A stretch of DNA of 64,000 nucleotides from Hyaloraphidium curvatum (taxonomy: Eukaryota; Monoblepharomycota; Hyaloraphidiomycetes; Hyaloraphidiales; Hyaloraphidiaceae), in the NCBI GenBank assembly GCA_025558095.1, contig JAIVFI010000032.1, forward strand, positions 372,001 through 436,000, read 5' to 3'. The position numbers and the translations under genes are program-made. How positions within the stretch are numbered: the stretch's first letter is position 1; each line of letters starts with the position of its first letter. The notes under the pieces are model-generated. The model was given only the letters and a program-made list of their open reading frames with translations. It was not told the origin of the DNA and did not search any database. This document shows, one piece after another, positions 11,531 to 25,950 of the stretch.

Positions 11531-12241
11531 TCAAGCATCCACCCTCAAGAACCTCCACATCCGCCCGCTACCGCCAGAGATCTGCCGCCCCACTTCTTCC
11601 CCTGCCTTCAGCGATCGCTGATACAACACCCTGAGCCTTTCTGCAGCCAACTGGGCCCGCTCCGAGATGAAAGTCCTCGCGGTTTCGAAGTGCTGGGGCA
11701 CGGCTTCCCCCACATCATCGATGCGGCTCCGCAAAACGTCGAGACGGGAGGGCGCAGAGGGCGTGAAATATGCGGAAAAGGGCCGCAGTCCCTCCTTGGC
11801 CCTGGCCTTGTACGGAATTCGAACGACATAGACCTGCTTTCCACGAGTGACGCGGACCCGGATCCAGGAGTTCGCCTCTGCGGCGCCCGGCAGGTCGTCG
11901 ACCGTCGCCTCCGTCGACGATGCGGAAGAAAGAACGGAAAGAACGCGCCGGTGGTGCTCCGAGTCGGTCAGGCGAACCTCGACTGCGTGGACCGAAGGTC
12001 AAGCCAGAGAAGCCCAAGAGGCGCACGTCAGTTTCAGGCCATATCGGACCCCAAAAAACCACTCACGGCCCTTCCAAGTGTTGAAGAACTCGACATCGAG
12101 CTCCTCGATGCTCATAGTGGCCACGGGAAGCGGGCTGGCCGCCGCGAGGGTCGGAGCGCCGAGGTGCGGCGGAGCGAGGCCCACGGCGCACCAGGCGGCC
12201 GCCGCGAGGACCACCCAGAGCCGCGGAGCGAGCGTGCTCAT
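11531..12241 (-). CDS. Secreted or lumenal protein of unknown function
   Basis: Exons 12241-12067 and 11982-11531 (intron 83 nt, GTGAGT donor, CGCAG acceptor) give 208 residues. An upstream in-frame start at 12259 adds MMRRPA. The N-terminus is a signal peptide or signal anchor (LWVVLAAAAWCAVGLA). The mature part has a short mixed region containing SWIRVRVTRGKQVYVVRIPY. It ends in an amphipathic helical stretch of about 70 residues (DVGEAVPQHFETARTFISER and onward). I do not recognise a family. Pol delta lies just beyond its 3' end, on the same strand. Confidence 0.65.
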
Positions 12242-12493
12242 CGCAGGACGGCGCATCACTGCAGGCGAGGCGGGGGGGATGGTTGTTCGTGTTGCGTTGT
12301 GATGGGTGACTCGAAGGTAAGAGCGGAGTCAGACGAACTAGTCAAGCGGTCGCACCGAAATCAACGAACTGCCGGACTGCCGCAGCCATCAGCAAATTTC
12401 AGCATTCATGATATCAACGAGCTGGAATTTGACGAAGACAGTGCTCAACGTGTTGTTTCATGCTATACACGAACTTCGCCACCTCCAGGAGCA

Positions 12494-14257
12494 TCAGGCA
12501 ACGTCAGTGCCGGCATCTGAAGAGCTGTCCGACAAGTCCGAGTCGGCCTTGATCTCGGCGTCCGCCTTCTTCTTGGCCCTCTTCACCGCGGCCTTGTCCG
12601 TACCAGCACACTCCTCCGCCGTCTTCGCCTCCGCCGCCTTCTTGGCCTCCTCCACCTTGTTCGCCAGCCTCGCCTCCTCCTCGGCCTGCTCCTTCAGCCA
12701 GTTGTCCAACCCGTCCAGCACACCACGGGGACCATCAACGCGGAACGCCATGAACAGCCCCTGAAGCGCGGCCGTGGTCTGCGTGCCCTCGCCGATCCGC
12801 TCCGCGATCTCGTCCGCCAGCGCCTCGACATCCTGGCCGGGGTACGCGCCGACGGGGAAGAACTTGAGCGCCATCCTGCGGACCTGGCTGCGGTCGGCCT
12901 TGCCGAAGAAGATGCGCTTGTCGACACGGCCGGGGCGGAGGAGGGCTGGGGGGAGGCGCTCGGGGTGGTTCGTGGTGAGGAAGACGAGCGAACCCTCCTG
13001 CGCCGCGATGCCGTCCAGGGCGTTGAGAAGGCCGGAGAGGGTGACCGAGCTGCCGTTGCCGGCGCGCATGTTGTTGCCTCCTTCGACGGGGCCGGTGGGC
13101 TTCGAAGTGTCCTCGGGAGGGAAGGCTGCGTCGACATCCTCGAGGAGGAGAATCGAGTCCGGAGGAGCCGCGATCATGAGCTCATTCAGGGTCTGGTCGC
13201 TCATGACGGGCGAGGAGAGCGAGACAACGCAGACCGAGAGGCCGAGGTGGCCAGCAAGCGCCACGATAATCGAGCTCTTGCCGCAACCAGGGGGGCCAAA
13301 AAGAAGGTAACCGCGCCTGTAAGGGACACCGCAGCCGGCGTACCAGTCCCGAGAGGTTTGGAAGGTGCGGATGTCGTTGACCAGGTCCTCCTTCACGCCG
13401 TCCTTCAGGATGACCGACTCGAAGCTGCGGGGCTTCCTGGTCGCGGTCCGCCTCCAGCGGTCGTAGGTCGGCGAGAACACCATGGTCTTGTCAGACGCTT
13501 CGGCGTAGCCCAGGTCGACCGCCTCCTTGATCATGTCGCGCAGCAGCTTCGTGTCCCCGCGAGGCGCCCAGGTGGAGAAAGTGATCACGGACTCGGGCCT
13601 CTTGCGCGAGGATCCACGCCCCGCGTCCTCGGAAGCCGCCGATGCCTGCGATCCGCACGAGACCCGGACGCGCCGGCCGTGAACCCAAAGATCATAGTCT
13701 CCCTGGTCGGGAACGAAGACCAGCTTGGGCCGCCGGGCCTCGGGGTCCATCCGCTGATCGTAGTACGGATCCGTCTGGTACTTGTCGACGAAGAACGACT
13801 TGGCCACGAGCCGGCGGACCTTGCCCGCGGTGTGTACGGCCAGCTGGTCCGCCTCGATGCGCTCGCCCGTGATCTCCCCCGACAGGCGCTGGTACAGATA
13901 CTCCGAGACATGGCTGTACACCTCCTCCTTCTCCGTGATGGTCAGCGAGACGTAGCACATGTCCAGGAGGTGGCGGTACAGGCTCAGCGCGCGCTGGCGA
14001 AGAGAGTCCAGCAGGAAACCCATGACCATGAGCGCGAGGCCGCCCGAGAAGATCTGGTTCGAGAGGAAGAGCGACGCCGCGGGGCCGAAGAAGTACGTGG
14101 CCAGGAAGGTGACTAGCGTGCCCTGCAAGCCGGGGAGGGAGAAGGCGCCGTCGGCGGACGCGTTCGCAGCCTGCGGCCCGGCGAATGCCTGCGCATGCCC
14201 GGCGAAGGTGCCGGGGCCCGCGAGGAGGAGCTCGGCGATGATGTTGGCGCTCGCCAT
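12494..14257 (-). CDS. BCS1-type AAA ATPase
   Basis: Single exon, 587 residues, starting at 14257 (MASANII). A hydrophobic segment near residues 45-85 is followed by a BCS1_N-like domain (VYSHVSEYLYQRLSG) and a AAA module. The AAA module has Walker A GPPGCGKSS near residue 325, Walker B ILLLEDVDAAF and the second region of homology TTNHPERLPPALLRPGRVDK. A Lys/Glu/Ala-rich coiled tail ends the protein. Yeast BCS1 translocates folded Rieske protein across the mitochondrial inner membrane. The extended N- and C-termini suggest this may be one of the several BCS1-like paralogues common in fungi, with an unknown substrate. All ATPase residues are present. Confidence 0.9.
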   Translation of the reverse strand: MASANIIAELLLAGPGTFAGHAQAFAGPQAANASADGAFSLPGLQGTLVTFLATYFFGPAASLFLSNQIFSGGLALMVMGFLLDSLRQRALSLYRHLLDMCYVSLTITEKEEVYSHVSEYLYQRLSGEITGERIEADQLAVHTAGKVRRLVAKSFFVDKYQTDPYYDQRMDPEARRPKLVFVPDQGDYDLWVHGRRVRVSCGSQASAASEDAGRGSSRKRPESVITFSTWAPRGDTKLLRDMIKEAVDLGYAEASDKTMVFSPTYDRWRRTATRKPRSFESVILKDGVKEDLVNDIRTFQTSRDWYAGCGVPYRRGYLLFGPPGCGKSSIIVALAGHLGLSVCVVSLSSPVMSDQTLNELMIAAPPDSILLLEDVDAAFPPEDTSKPTGPVEGGNNMRAGNGSSVTLSGLLNALDGIAAQEGSLVFLTTNHPERLPPALLRPGRVDKRIFFGKADRSQVRRMALKFFPVGAYPGQDVEALADEIAERIGEGTQTTAALQGLFMAFRVDGPRGVLDGLDNWLKEQAEEEARLANKVEEAKKAAEAKTAEECAGTDKAAVKRAKKKADAEIKADSDLSDSSSDAGTDVA

Positions 14258-14496
14258 GGATTCAATCGGCGGAAAGGACGTGGAAGAACTGGACCACGAC
14301 CGTCTGGCAACGCGCGTTTTTGAATACTTGGTGGAGAAGCTCGAGGCTGCGCACCTGAGTGTCGGGGCGAACTGGCCGTGGGGGATTTCCCGCCCACAGC
14401 CACGTTGCGATTCGCGCCTGCTGAATCCACTCCACCCCGCGCAAAAGTGGAGAAGCAACGAGATGAATGATCACGACTACATCAGAGTTCTTCAAT

Positions 14497-17400
14497 TCAA
14501 GCACGCACGCTGTCCACGAACGGAGGGGCCACGAGGTAGGTGAAGAGGTTGTTGTCGATATGCAGGAGCCGCTCGCGGTCCCGAGCCCGAAGGCCCTTTA
14601 CGATGATGTCGTAGAGATCGTCGACCAGCGATCGCTGAAGGCCTGCAGCAAAATCAGTCAGCCACGGGCTCCCCGGGGGTCGGGGGTCGAGATAAACCCA
14701 CTAAAGTAGGCATGCCGCAGGGCCTGCACGTTGACCTTCAGCAGCGTCGTGTCCACCACGTCCATGTCCAAGTATCGCTTCCAAAACTTGCCACCGGGCC
14801 TCTCGACCGTCCCCGGAGCTTCCCACGACGCCCTGGATTGGCCGCTGATCCCGCCGCCTATGACCTCGAGCTCGTAGCTGCGGCGCGCCTCGGTCGTCCC
14901 CATTCCGGCTTCAAGGTCGACCGTGGGGGATTGCAGCACCCCGTCCTTGAATTTGTGGTACAGCCCGCCGATCTTGTAGCCGAGCGCGCGGTAGTCGGGC
15001 TCTTTGGGCTCAAACCAGTTGAGCTTGGTGAAGATCTCGGCGTAGCTGAGCGCGCCGTCCTCCTGGTCGGCATACAGAGTTATGAGCTCCGTGTAGCGGC
15101 GCAGCTCCTGGAACTGATGGTTCACGAAAGGCTTGAGCGGCGCTTCGGCGTTGAGCATCGTGAAGGACAGCAGCCTGGGCTTCAGGCCGCCGTCGCCCAG
15201 ATCTTCACCGGCGTCCATCCTTCGCACCTCCTCCAGGTCCAAGAACACCTCGCCGAGCCGGTCCGAAATTCCCAGCGGTATTCGCGGCCCCATGGAATGA
15301 GCAAAGAGGTGAACGGCTCGGAACCGCTTGCCCAGCTGCTTGAGGGCTTCGACAAAGTCGTCGTGGCACAAGGGATTCATGGCCATGGCCTTCGCCTGGA
15401 AGAACGAAAGCTCGCGGCCTCCCGGCCAGCTGAACACGAACGGCTTGATGCGGTCGGGGAACTCGGCGTAGGCTGCCACGTATCTCGTTAGCAGAACGCA
15501 AGAAAGGAGTCCGAATCCGCTCACTAAGAAGTTGACCCAGCACCCTCATGGCCCACTTCGAATTGGAGTTGAATCCCGGCACAAACACGAGGGCCTCTTG
15601 CGCCTCAATCGGCGCTGGCGAAGACAGGACCGCCGACGGCTTCTGGCTGGCCCGAAACATCGGTTCCGTCTCTTCCGAACTCGTAGGTTGCCGTTCTAGG
15701 GCAGCCACGCGACTTGTGTCAATCACCGCAGCGGTGCCCGATTCCGACTGCAGGGGAAGCGTTCCTGCATTCATGCCGTCGATCACGTCGTCCACAATGT
15801 CCTCTTGGTCCTTCATGAAAGTCGGCGCGATGATCATCTTGGCCTCCGGGAGGTTGGTGAAGAAGCTGCCGGCGACCGAACACTCCACGGTCGCAAAGCC
15901 CCACGACAGGCCGTTGGCGTTCCGCTCGGGGATGAACGTGGGGTTGTCCCACGGCTTGCTTGAATTCGAGACGAACCCGATGCGGATGCACTTGAAGGCA
16001 TTGCCGGTGCCCGTCTCGCGCGACCTGAAAGGACCGACGGGGAACCCATCCTCCCACCAGCCAGCCAAGCACTCCCCAGAAAAGGCTGCGAGAACGCGTG
16101 GAATGAGAAAAGATGGTTCCTACCGGCAGGAGTGCCGCGTACCGTCATCTTTCCATTCGCCAAAGCCGTGAGGCTTTCCGTCCGTGCCAATGCTGCCGCG
16201 GTAGCTGAAGGTGTTGGTGGCCATCTTCCACTTTCGAGGCTCCCAGGCCTCGTACGACTTCGAGCTGCAATCAGAATGGTGGACGTTGGGGAAACCGCGA
16301 CAGAGCTCACATAGCTAGCCCAAGCCCAGTGCCCTGCCGAACTGACGAACGCGTTCTTCATCGGCTTGATCCTCCACCACTTGACGGCGTCCTGTTCCGA
16401 GCCGACTGTCCCCTGCCTGACCAGCCACGGATAAAGGTACCTCAAGGCTAGGTGAGCCAAAAGGGCTACAGCCATCAGGCACACCGTGGTGATGATGATG
16501 GCCCGGATCGCGACGCCATACTCGGGATCGCAGAGAGGGCAGTTCACGTATTCGGGCTTGGGGTTGTAGACGAACGCGACGTTGGCGGCGACGTACGCAA
16601 GGAGGCCAAGAAGAAAGAAGTAGAAGACGACGCGGGCCAGCAGTGTAACCTCGGAACCAACACAGTGAGACACGGGTCAGAGACTGTGGGCGCACCACAC
16701 ACCTTGACGACGATATAGAACAGCAATGGGAAGACGAAAAGGGTCAGGAGCAAATTTACGACGCTGCTGCCAATCCCGGCATAGGTAGTCCCGCCCAAGA
16801 GGCCCAGGAAGCCGAGAAAGAGGATGACCGTGAAGGAAATCCACATAATCCGGGAAGAGTTCGACGACTTGTAGCGGCCCGTCCTCTGCCGTTCCATTTT
16901 GCGGTACTGCATGTACCGAAAAGTGTCGATCAGGTTGACGCCCTCGATCTTGCTGCGGACCGACATCCTCCGCCGCTTCGTGCGGAATGTCAGCCGACCG
17001 TCGCGGACCAGCCTCTCCCCTTCAAGCTCCGATTGCGCGCGCAGAAGGTTCAGAAGTTCTTGACCGCGAGGATCCTGGGAGAAAACGTCCTCTGTGATGC
17101 CGCCCATGATTGGGTACCCGTCCCCGTCGAGCACGGCCTCCTCCGCCGTGGAGAGGTAGAGCTTCACAGGCCCCGGCGGAGGCCGTTGGCCGGCCATCGC
17201 CATGCTCCGCGCCGCCCTGGCAGACGCGTCGAGCGAGGCGCTAGAAGCGCCGGGTTTCGCGTCCGGGGTCGCCAGATTTCCGTTCGTGGTTCCCGTCCCG
17301 CCCGCGTGCTCAACACTGTCCATTGCTGCCGCGACGTGATGGACCAGAATAGGGCTAGGAACACGATTCGGCGCCTCGGGCGGGTCCCCGCTGCCCAGCG

Positions 17401-17500
17401 TCTCCAACGCGGGCGTCGAAGGCGACGGAACGACATGCGGGGGTTCGGGCTCGGCCGGGCGCGGTGCGCCGACCAGGCCTCCTCCCTTCTCAAGGTCCAT
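14497..17500 (-). CDS. Membrane protein with MORN-like repeats fused to an alpha/beta hydrolase domain
   Basis: Six exons: 17500-16703, 16649-16311, 16257-16143, 16085-15525, 15472-14702 and 14642-14497 (introns 52-59 nt), 909 residues. One 3' splice site (before 16257) reads AAG rather than CAG/TAG; it is required to keep frame. The N-terminal 220 residues are cytosolic-looking and Ala/Pro-rich. Four hydrophobic helices then occur in two pairs (FTVILFLGFLGLLGG with a second helix, then VVFYFFLLGLLAYVAANVAF and AIIITTVCLMAVALLAHLAL). MORN-like units follow (YRGSIGTDGKPHGFGEWKDD, FSGECLAGWWEDGFPVGPF). A hydrolase domain has the opening strand ALVFVPGFNSN, a nucleophile elbow FAHSMGP and a downstream FTMLNAEAP. 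The family resembles DUF900-type esterases. The substrate is unknown. The exon joins are continuous through all domains, so one gene is favoured over two. Confidence 0.72.
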
Positions 17501-20005
<2,505 letters not shown>

Positions 20006-20236
20006 CTTGCAGCAAGGAATCGAGAAGAGGAGTCGGCGGGAGCTTTGACTTGGATCGGGCGCTTGGAAGGGGCGGGACATAGACAGATAATTGGCATGCC
20101 GTCGTTGATGTACCTATGTAATTGGAACGCGATGAGATTCGAGAGGATGGATGTTTGGGCCCCGGCGCCACCGGAGATACCGGGTGATTGTGGCGAAGGG
20201 GCGACACTCTCATCCTCGTCTCCCAGGGAAGTCACG

Positions 20237-21646
20237 ATGATTCCGCCGGAGTTCCTCCCCGCGGCGATCGCCGCCGCCTCGCAGCCTTCGGACGTGCTGC
20301 CCTACGCGGCCGTCGTGCGCTCCGGCGAGCCCTACAAGTCGCTGCAGAAGTCGAACTACCACCTGGGTTCCTCGGGCGGCCTGGGCGTCCGCTCCCGCGA
20401 GAAGACCGCCTTCGCGTCGAACCCGGCTCCCGGGCTGAACCTGGAGGATGAGAATCTGTTCTACAACACCCGCGGCGCGGCGGAGAAGTACTGGGCCGGC
20501 ACCAGGCTCCCGCAGCCCACTCGGGACCTGCGTCGTCTCCGCGCCGATTTGGTGGAGTTCGGGTACGCGCTGCTGGCCGATGGGATGAGCAAGGAGCAGG
20601 TGGCGGCGGTGAGGGAGCGGGTGTACGAGCAGGCGAGGAACGAGCGCAAGGCCGGGTTGGCGTCGCTGGATGCGGGGCCGCCCCCGCCGGGACAGACGGT
20701 GCCGCCCGTTCAGGTGAAAGTGATCGCCGAAATGGAGCATTCTGTGCCACTAACGGTAGTTCGGGCAGCTCGTGCACTCGCTGCTCAACAAGGGCGACGT
20801 CTTCCGGCGTGTGATGGAGTTCGACCCCGAGGCGTTCCAGGGCGGGCCGGTGGTGGAGCAGATCCTCAAGGAGTGCCTCGGAGACGGGTTCCTGCACAGC
20901 ACTTTCGTGTGCCTCATTGCCGTGAGCGCCGCCTACTCGGGTTTTGCGCGCAAGGTGTGCTCACCTCCCTCGACATGGATCAGTCGCAATTCAACCTGCC
21001 GCAGTACATGCACCAAGACCAGGTCATGGCCCCCTTTCAGACACCCCTCGGACCGGTTTCTGTCAACACCATGGTCTTCCTGGACGACTTTTCGGCGGAA
21101 AACGGCGGAACGCTTGTGGTTCCGACCTCGCACCGCCTCGTCTCGTCGAGCGAGCCCGGCAAGATGCCCCCGCTCCCTCCCCCCGTCGCCGCCTCGGGCC
21201 CCGCCGGCACCGTGCTCTTCTTCGAGGGCCGCCTGGTCCACGGCACCGGCGTCAACCGCACTCGGAAACCGAGAGCGGGCCTGATCCTCGACAACAGGAT
21301 GCACTTCCTCCGGCAGCAGGAGCTCTGGCTGCTCTCCCTCGCCCCCGACGTGATCGCCAAGCTCAAGCCGCGCACGCTCGCCCGGCTGGGGTTCCACCCC
21401 GTTGGGATGGGCGGCGCCGAGGGCACTTTCAGGGGGTGGCAGGTGGAGCACAGGCTGGCCATCGCCGAGGGGCGGTACGTGCCCGTGAGGGAGCTCCGCG
21501 ACGGGGCGGGCGAGGAGGAGCTGGAGAGGGACTATACGTGGCGGCACACCGACACCGGGAGGAGGCTGGGGCCGCACCAGATGGAGGCGACGGAGGGGGT
21601 GAGGAGGCGGTTCGCGAACGTGGCTGGGAGGGATCCCAAGCTTTGA
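20237..21646 (+). CDS. Phytanoyl-CoA dioxygenase (PhyH)-like oxygenase, second member
   Basis: Exons 20237-20713, 20769-20921 and 20984-21646 (introns 55 and 62 nt) give 430 residues. The metal triad is visible as QYMHQDQ (H-x-D) and RLVHGTGVNRT (distal His), with 2-oxoglutarate contact likely in RKPRAGLILDNR. FLDDFSAENGGTLVVPTSHR is the hallmark PhyH core. It is longer than the 6.1-7.1 kb member, with an N-terminal extension and a charged C-terminus. The two are not close duplicates. It lies about 230 nt downstream of the flavin monooxygenase on the same strand. Joint function in secondary oxidation is possible but not shown. Confidence 0.88.
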   Translation: MIPPEFLPAAIAAASQPSDVLPYAAVVRSGEPYKSLQKSNYHLGSSGGLGVRSREKTAFASNPAPGLNLEDENLFYNTRGAAEKYWAGTRLPQPTRDLRRLRADLVEFGYALLADGMSKEQVAAVRERVYEQARNERKAGLASLDAGPPPPGQTVPPVQVKVIAEMEHSVPLTVVRAARALAAQQGRRLPACDGVRPRGVPGRAGGGADPQGVPRRRVPAQHFRVPHCRERRLLGFCAQGVLTSLDMDQSQFNLPQYMHQDQVMAPFQTPLGPVSVNTMVFLDDFSAENGGTLVVPTSHRLVSSSEPGKMPPLPPPVAASGPAGTVLFFEGRLVHGTGVNRTRKPRAGLILDNRMHFLRQQELWLLSLAPDVIAKLKPRTLARLGFHPVGMGGAEGTFRGWQVEHRLAIAEGRYVPVRELRDGAGEEELERDYTWRHTDTGRRLGPHQMEATEGVRRRFANVAGRDPKL

Positions 21647-21946
21647 GCTTTGTGGGGGGCGATGGATCGATCGATGGAACGTGCGAATTGGCGATTCGGC
21701 TGTATGGATTCGAAGTAAGGAATTGAATTCGTCTCTCCTCCATCAATCAGGGGCGAGGAGTTAGTAGAGATGTGCCGCCGCCGCGGGCTCGTGCAACCCC
21801 GACACTGGCCGAGGGGGGAAAGTGGGACACGGCGTCCAGAACCACCCGGGGTCCAATCGCGGATCTCGGCGGCGCGCTGCGGCGCATTGGTGCGGCACCC
21901 GCTTCGCCGCGCGTATGCGCGCGGCTGCCGGGCGGTCCTCCGCGCC

Positions 21947-24136
21947 ATGAAGGTCCCGCTCGGCCGCACGGCCGTCGCGGTGCTCGCGGCGCTGGCCGTC
22001 GCGCTCGTGGTGTTCGGAACACCGAGTCCGCGCGGGGCATCGCGGCCGCCCGCGCCCCCGCCGGGCGCGTTCCGCGGGGCCGTCGCGGGCGGGCCAACTC
22101 CGCCGCGGGTCGCCCCGCCGCCGCCGCCCGACAGCCTCCGCTGGCAGGCCGGCGGGCCTCCGCCGACGGACCAGCAGCAGACTGATCTGAATGCTGCGGG
22201 CGGGGCCCCGGGTGCAGGTGGGGCTGCCGGTGGGACACGCTCGGACCCGGATAAGGATCCTGCCGAGGACGAGGCGGGGGCTGATGGAGGCACCGGCAGA
22301 GAGCCGCATGGCGCTCCGAACGACCGGGAAGACGCGGGAAATTCGGACGAGAGTCCAGCGGATTTGGAGGAGGCCGGGGTGCCCCGACCAAAGGGCCGGC
22401 ACACCTTCTCCTCGGCAACCGGAGCCCAGGAGGGACGCGAGGAATCTCCCGCACGGGATTTGGCAGAGGACCGGGACAGAGCGGAAGACGGCGCCGATCC
22501 TGCGCCTGCGGAGCAAGGCGTGCCGCCCGCGGCCCCTGTTGTTCAGCCGCCCGACCCGGTCGCGGGAAACGACGACGGCCCCGCGGGCGACTCGGCTCCG
22601 CCTGCCCGCTGGTCCCCAGCGGGAACCCTCCCCTGCGTCATTTACAGCTCGATAAAGGGCCGGCACGGGCACGGCAACCAGATCAAGATCCTGCACCAGC
22701 TCATTGCCGCGGCCCGTGCCGTGGGATGCCGCCTCCTGCCACCGCAGATGGCCCGCTCTTCCGCCGTCATCATACCCATCGTTCCCATGTCGGACCTCTT
22801 CGACCTGGAGGTGGCCAGGACAAAGGACGGCTCGGGGCCGCTCTTCCTCGACATTGCCAAGCGGCCCGACGACCTCGAGCTCCTCCTCAGGCTCGCCAGC
22901 GCCTCGGGGGACCAGAAGCGCTTCAACGTCCGCGCGCTCCCGCTCTCGGGCCACGAGAACAAGGTGCCGTGGCGGCTCCCCTGCCTGGTCCCGACGCTGG
23001 GCGCCAAGGACGCGCGCCGCAACTGGACGCAGCCCTTCTTCTGCACCACCTTCAACGTCTTTCCCGAACCCGAACTCGCGCGGTACGCGTCGGCCTCGGA
23101 GGTGCCTGAATCGATATCGGGTCCGTTTGCGGGCAAGCTATGGGGCCTGACCATGCCCTTCTCCCTCAACCTGAGCTGCGGCATGGAGCTCGAAGCCGCC
23201 TCCATGCTGCCCCCACGGAAGGAGATCGTCGCGGCCGCGGGCAACTTTGTCAAGCAGGTCTTTGGCGGCGACCCGTTCCTGACCGCGCACGTGCGCTTGG
23301 GGGACATGCTGGCCTACTGCAAGGAGCGGCTGCGGTTCCCGCTCTGCGGATCCACGTGGGAGAGCGTGCTGCCCGAGATGGCGAGGTGGATGGCGGACGC
23401 GGGTGTGCGGTCCGCGTTCGTCGCCGGGGTCGCGGACGGGTGGGACCGGCTCGGCGCGGGGGTGTCGCGGCAGCTCGGCGACATGCCGCCAAAGGACAAT
23501 TTCGACGCCTCCCAGGGGATCCAGATCGTGGTTTCGGCTACGGGAGGGAACTGGCACATGGTCTCGGTGAAGGACACCGGCGCCGATCCCCAGCTGCGCG
23601 TGCGGGTTGGCGTCCGCGTGGCCTCGGACCTCGCCGCCGCGCTGCGGGACCAGCGCCTCCGCCCCTCGGCGGAGCTGGTCCGCGCCGCGGGGAGCGACGA
23701 GCGCGCGCGGAAGATGCTGGGCGACATGGCGGGCCAGATCGTGGACCAGCTCGTGCTCTCGTGCGGGCAGCCCTTCCTGCAGACCTGGTTCTCGACCTTT
23801 GGCGGGTCGGCGGCGCTCATGCGGCACCACATGGCGGAGCACTGCCCGGACTTTTCGGCGCCCGCGCCGGCGGAGGACCCCGACGACAGGAGCACGCAGC
23901 AGGCCGCGTTCGAAGCCGCCGGCGTCTCCTTCGACCGGCTCCCGGCCTCGGTGGACCGCAAGACCCGGCCGCCGGACCGGTACTGGGCCATCGGGTGCCT
24001 GGGCCGAACGCTGCCCCCCCTCGGCGACGGCACCGTGTCGACGGCCTTCTTTTCGAGCATACCCTGGAGGGACAGGTTGAAGTGGAAGGAGGGGGAGAAG
24101 TGCCACGAGTGCGTCGGGCCGGACCATAGGTGGTGA
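21947..24136 (+). CDS. Type II membrane O-fucosyltransferase-like protein
   Basis: Single exon, 729 residues. A short basic N-terminus is followed by a signal anchor (TAVAVLAALAVALVVFG, residues 8-26). A stem of about 200 residues rich in Pro, Ala, Asp and Glu leads to the catalytic region. That begins near residue 235 with SSIKGRHGHGNQIKIL, matching the G-G-x-GNQ nucleotide-sugar motif of the GDP-fucose O-fucosyltransferase fold. A second motif, LTAHVRLGD near residue 447, contains the H-x-R-x-G-D element. It is probably Golgi or ER lumenal. The donor sugar and acceptor cannot be told from sequence. Upstream in-frame codons to 21770 exist, but the anchor-proximal Met fits type II topology best. 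Confidence 0.75.
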   Translation: MKVPLGRTAVAVLAALAVALVVFGTPSPRGASRPPAPPPGAFRGAVAGGPTPPRVAPPPPPDSLRWQAGGPPPTDQQQTDLNAAGGAPGAGGAAGGTRSDPDKDPAEDEAGADGGTGREPHGAPNDREDAGNSDESPADLEEAGVPRPKGRHTFSSATGAQEGREESPARDLAEDRDRAEDGADPAPAEQGVPPAAPVVQPPDPVAGNDDGPAGDSAPPARWSPAGTLPCVIYSSIKGRHGHGNQIKILHQLIAAARAVGCRLLPPQMARSSAVIIPIVPMSDLFDLEVARTKDGSGPLFLDIAKRPDDLELLLRLASASGDQKRFNVRALPLSGHENKVPWRLPCLVPTLGAKDARRNWTQPFFCTTFNVFPEPELARYASASEVPESISGPFAGKLWGLTMPFSLNLSCGMELEAASMLPPRKEIVAAAGNFVKQVFGGDPFLTAHVRLGDMLAYCKERLRFPLCGSTWESVLPEMARWMADAGVRSAFVAGVADGWDRLGAGVSRQLGDMPPKDNFDASQGIQIVVSATGGNWHMVSVKDTGADPQLRVRVGVRVASDLAAALRDQRLRPSAELVRAAGSDERARKMLGDMAGQIVDQLVLSCGQPFLQTWFSTFGGSAALMRHHMAEHCPDFSAPAPAEDPDDRSTQQAAFEAAGVSFDRLPASVDRKTRPPDRYWAIGCLGRTLPPLGDGTVSTAFFSSIPWRDRLKWKEGEKCHECVGPDHRW

Positions 24137-24216
24137 TCCGCCCCGGGGAAAGGAGAAGCTGTAGCATGGCGATCAATTGGCATAGACTGGCGGCTCCACC
24201 GCCCCGGATGCTCGAC

Positions 24217-24708
24217 CTAGCGCGCAGGGTCCGTCAGCAGCGTTTCCATCTTTGCCTCGAGATCCTCGATCCGGCTCGTCAGCGACGCCACCGCGCGCTC
24301 GAGCTGGTTCATCCTCCGCAGCATTCTCTCGTCGAAGGTCAACATCGCGTAAAGCTGGCTGTAGAGCACATCCCGTGCCCTCCTCTCCATCGCCAGCGCT
24401 GCCGAGAATTGTCCACCTGCTGAATTGACCAGCTCCATCCCGGGGACAGTCAGTCCCGCGATGCCGGAGGGAGCGGTCTCCAGCTGGGAGTTGGCCGCGG
24501 CCCTCGCGCCGTCCGCGCCGGCCATGGGCCCCTGGCTCTGCACGCGGAGCGTGACGTTGATCGCCGACAGATCGGAGAAGCTCTGCGCCGCGGCGGGTGG
24601 ACCGGCCAGGGCGAGGAAGGCGAGGAGGGCGGCAACGAAAAGGGCGGGAAGGCCTGGGGAACACGGTCAGCGGCGCCGCTGGAGCGGGCTGCGGGACGCA
24701 CGAATCAT
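24217..24708 (-). CDS. Small secreted coiled-coil protein
   Basis: A 7-nt first exon (24708-24702, ATGATTC) joins across a 48-nt intron to 24653-24217, giving 147 residues. The join creates a textbook signal peptide: M-I-R-LPALFVAALLAFLALAG, with likely cleavage after PPAAAQ. Without the intron no Met precedes this hydrophobic stretch in frame. The mature protein has a short Ser/Asn/Val region and an amphipathic helix LERAVASLTSRIEDLEAKME predicted as a C-terminal coiled coil. No family is recognised. Extracellular location is inferred. Confidence 0.65.
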
Positions 24709-25140
24709 GCTGAATGGAATGTTGGGGATCTCGGTTCGGCGCCGCGGATTTCTTCCGCGATTGGGCAGACACCGGGGGAGACGCTGACGGATACCTCCCT
24801 CCCCCTCAACCACCATGCCGCCCGACCCTATCAGCGAGTCCCTCAAAAAGTCGGCCAGGAAGGCAAACGATCAAGAATCAAAGATGATTGCAGCACAGCA
24901 CAGACAGGGCCGCCGGTGATGTGGAGGCAGAAGGCACGCTGATCGCGATTTCAGATATCAAAATTCACCATACAGACTCCGTTTTCACCGGCACACCGCA
25001 ATCTCGCCGTCCCGCACCGCCTCCAAGTCCAGCTCTGGGGGCGGCAGCTCGCTCCACCGGATCTTCTGACCGTCTTCCTTCGTCAGCCTGTCGGAGCACG
25101 AAACGGCGTCCTCATTGAGCATCCTGTGAATGATGGGGGG
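24709..25140. other. Intergenic region, 432 nt
   Basis: Between the secreted coiled-coil gene and FAM72 (both minus strand). No coding exon recognised. Confidence 0.5.
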
Positions 25141-25950
<810 letters not shown>

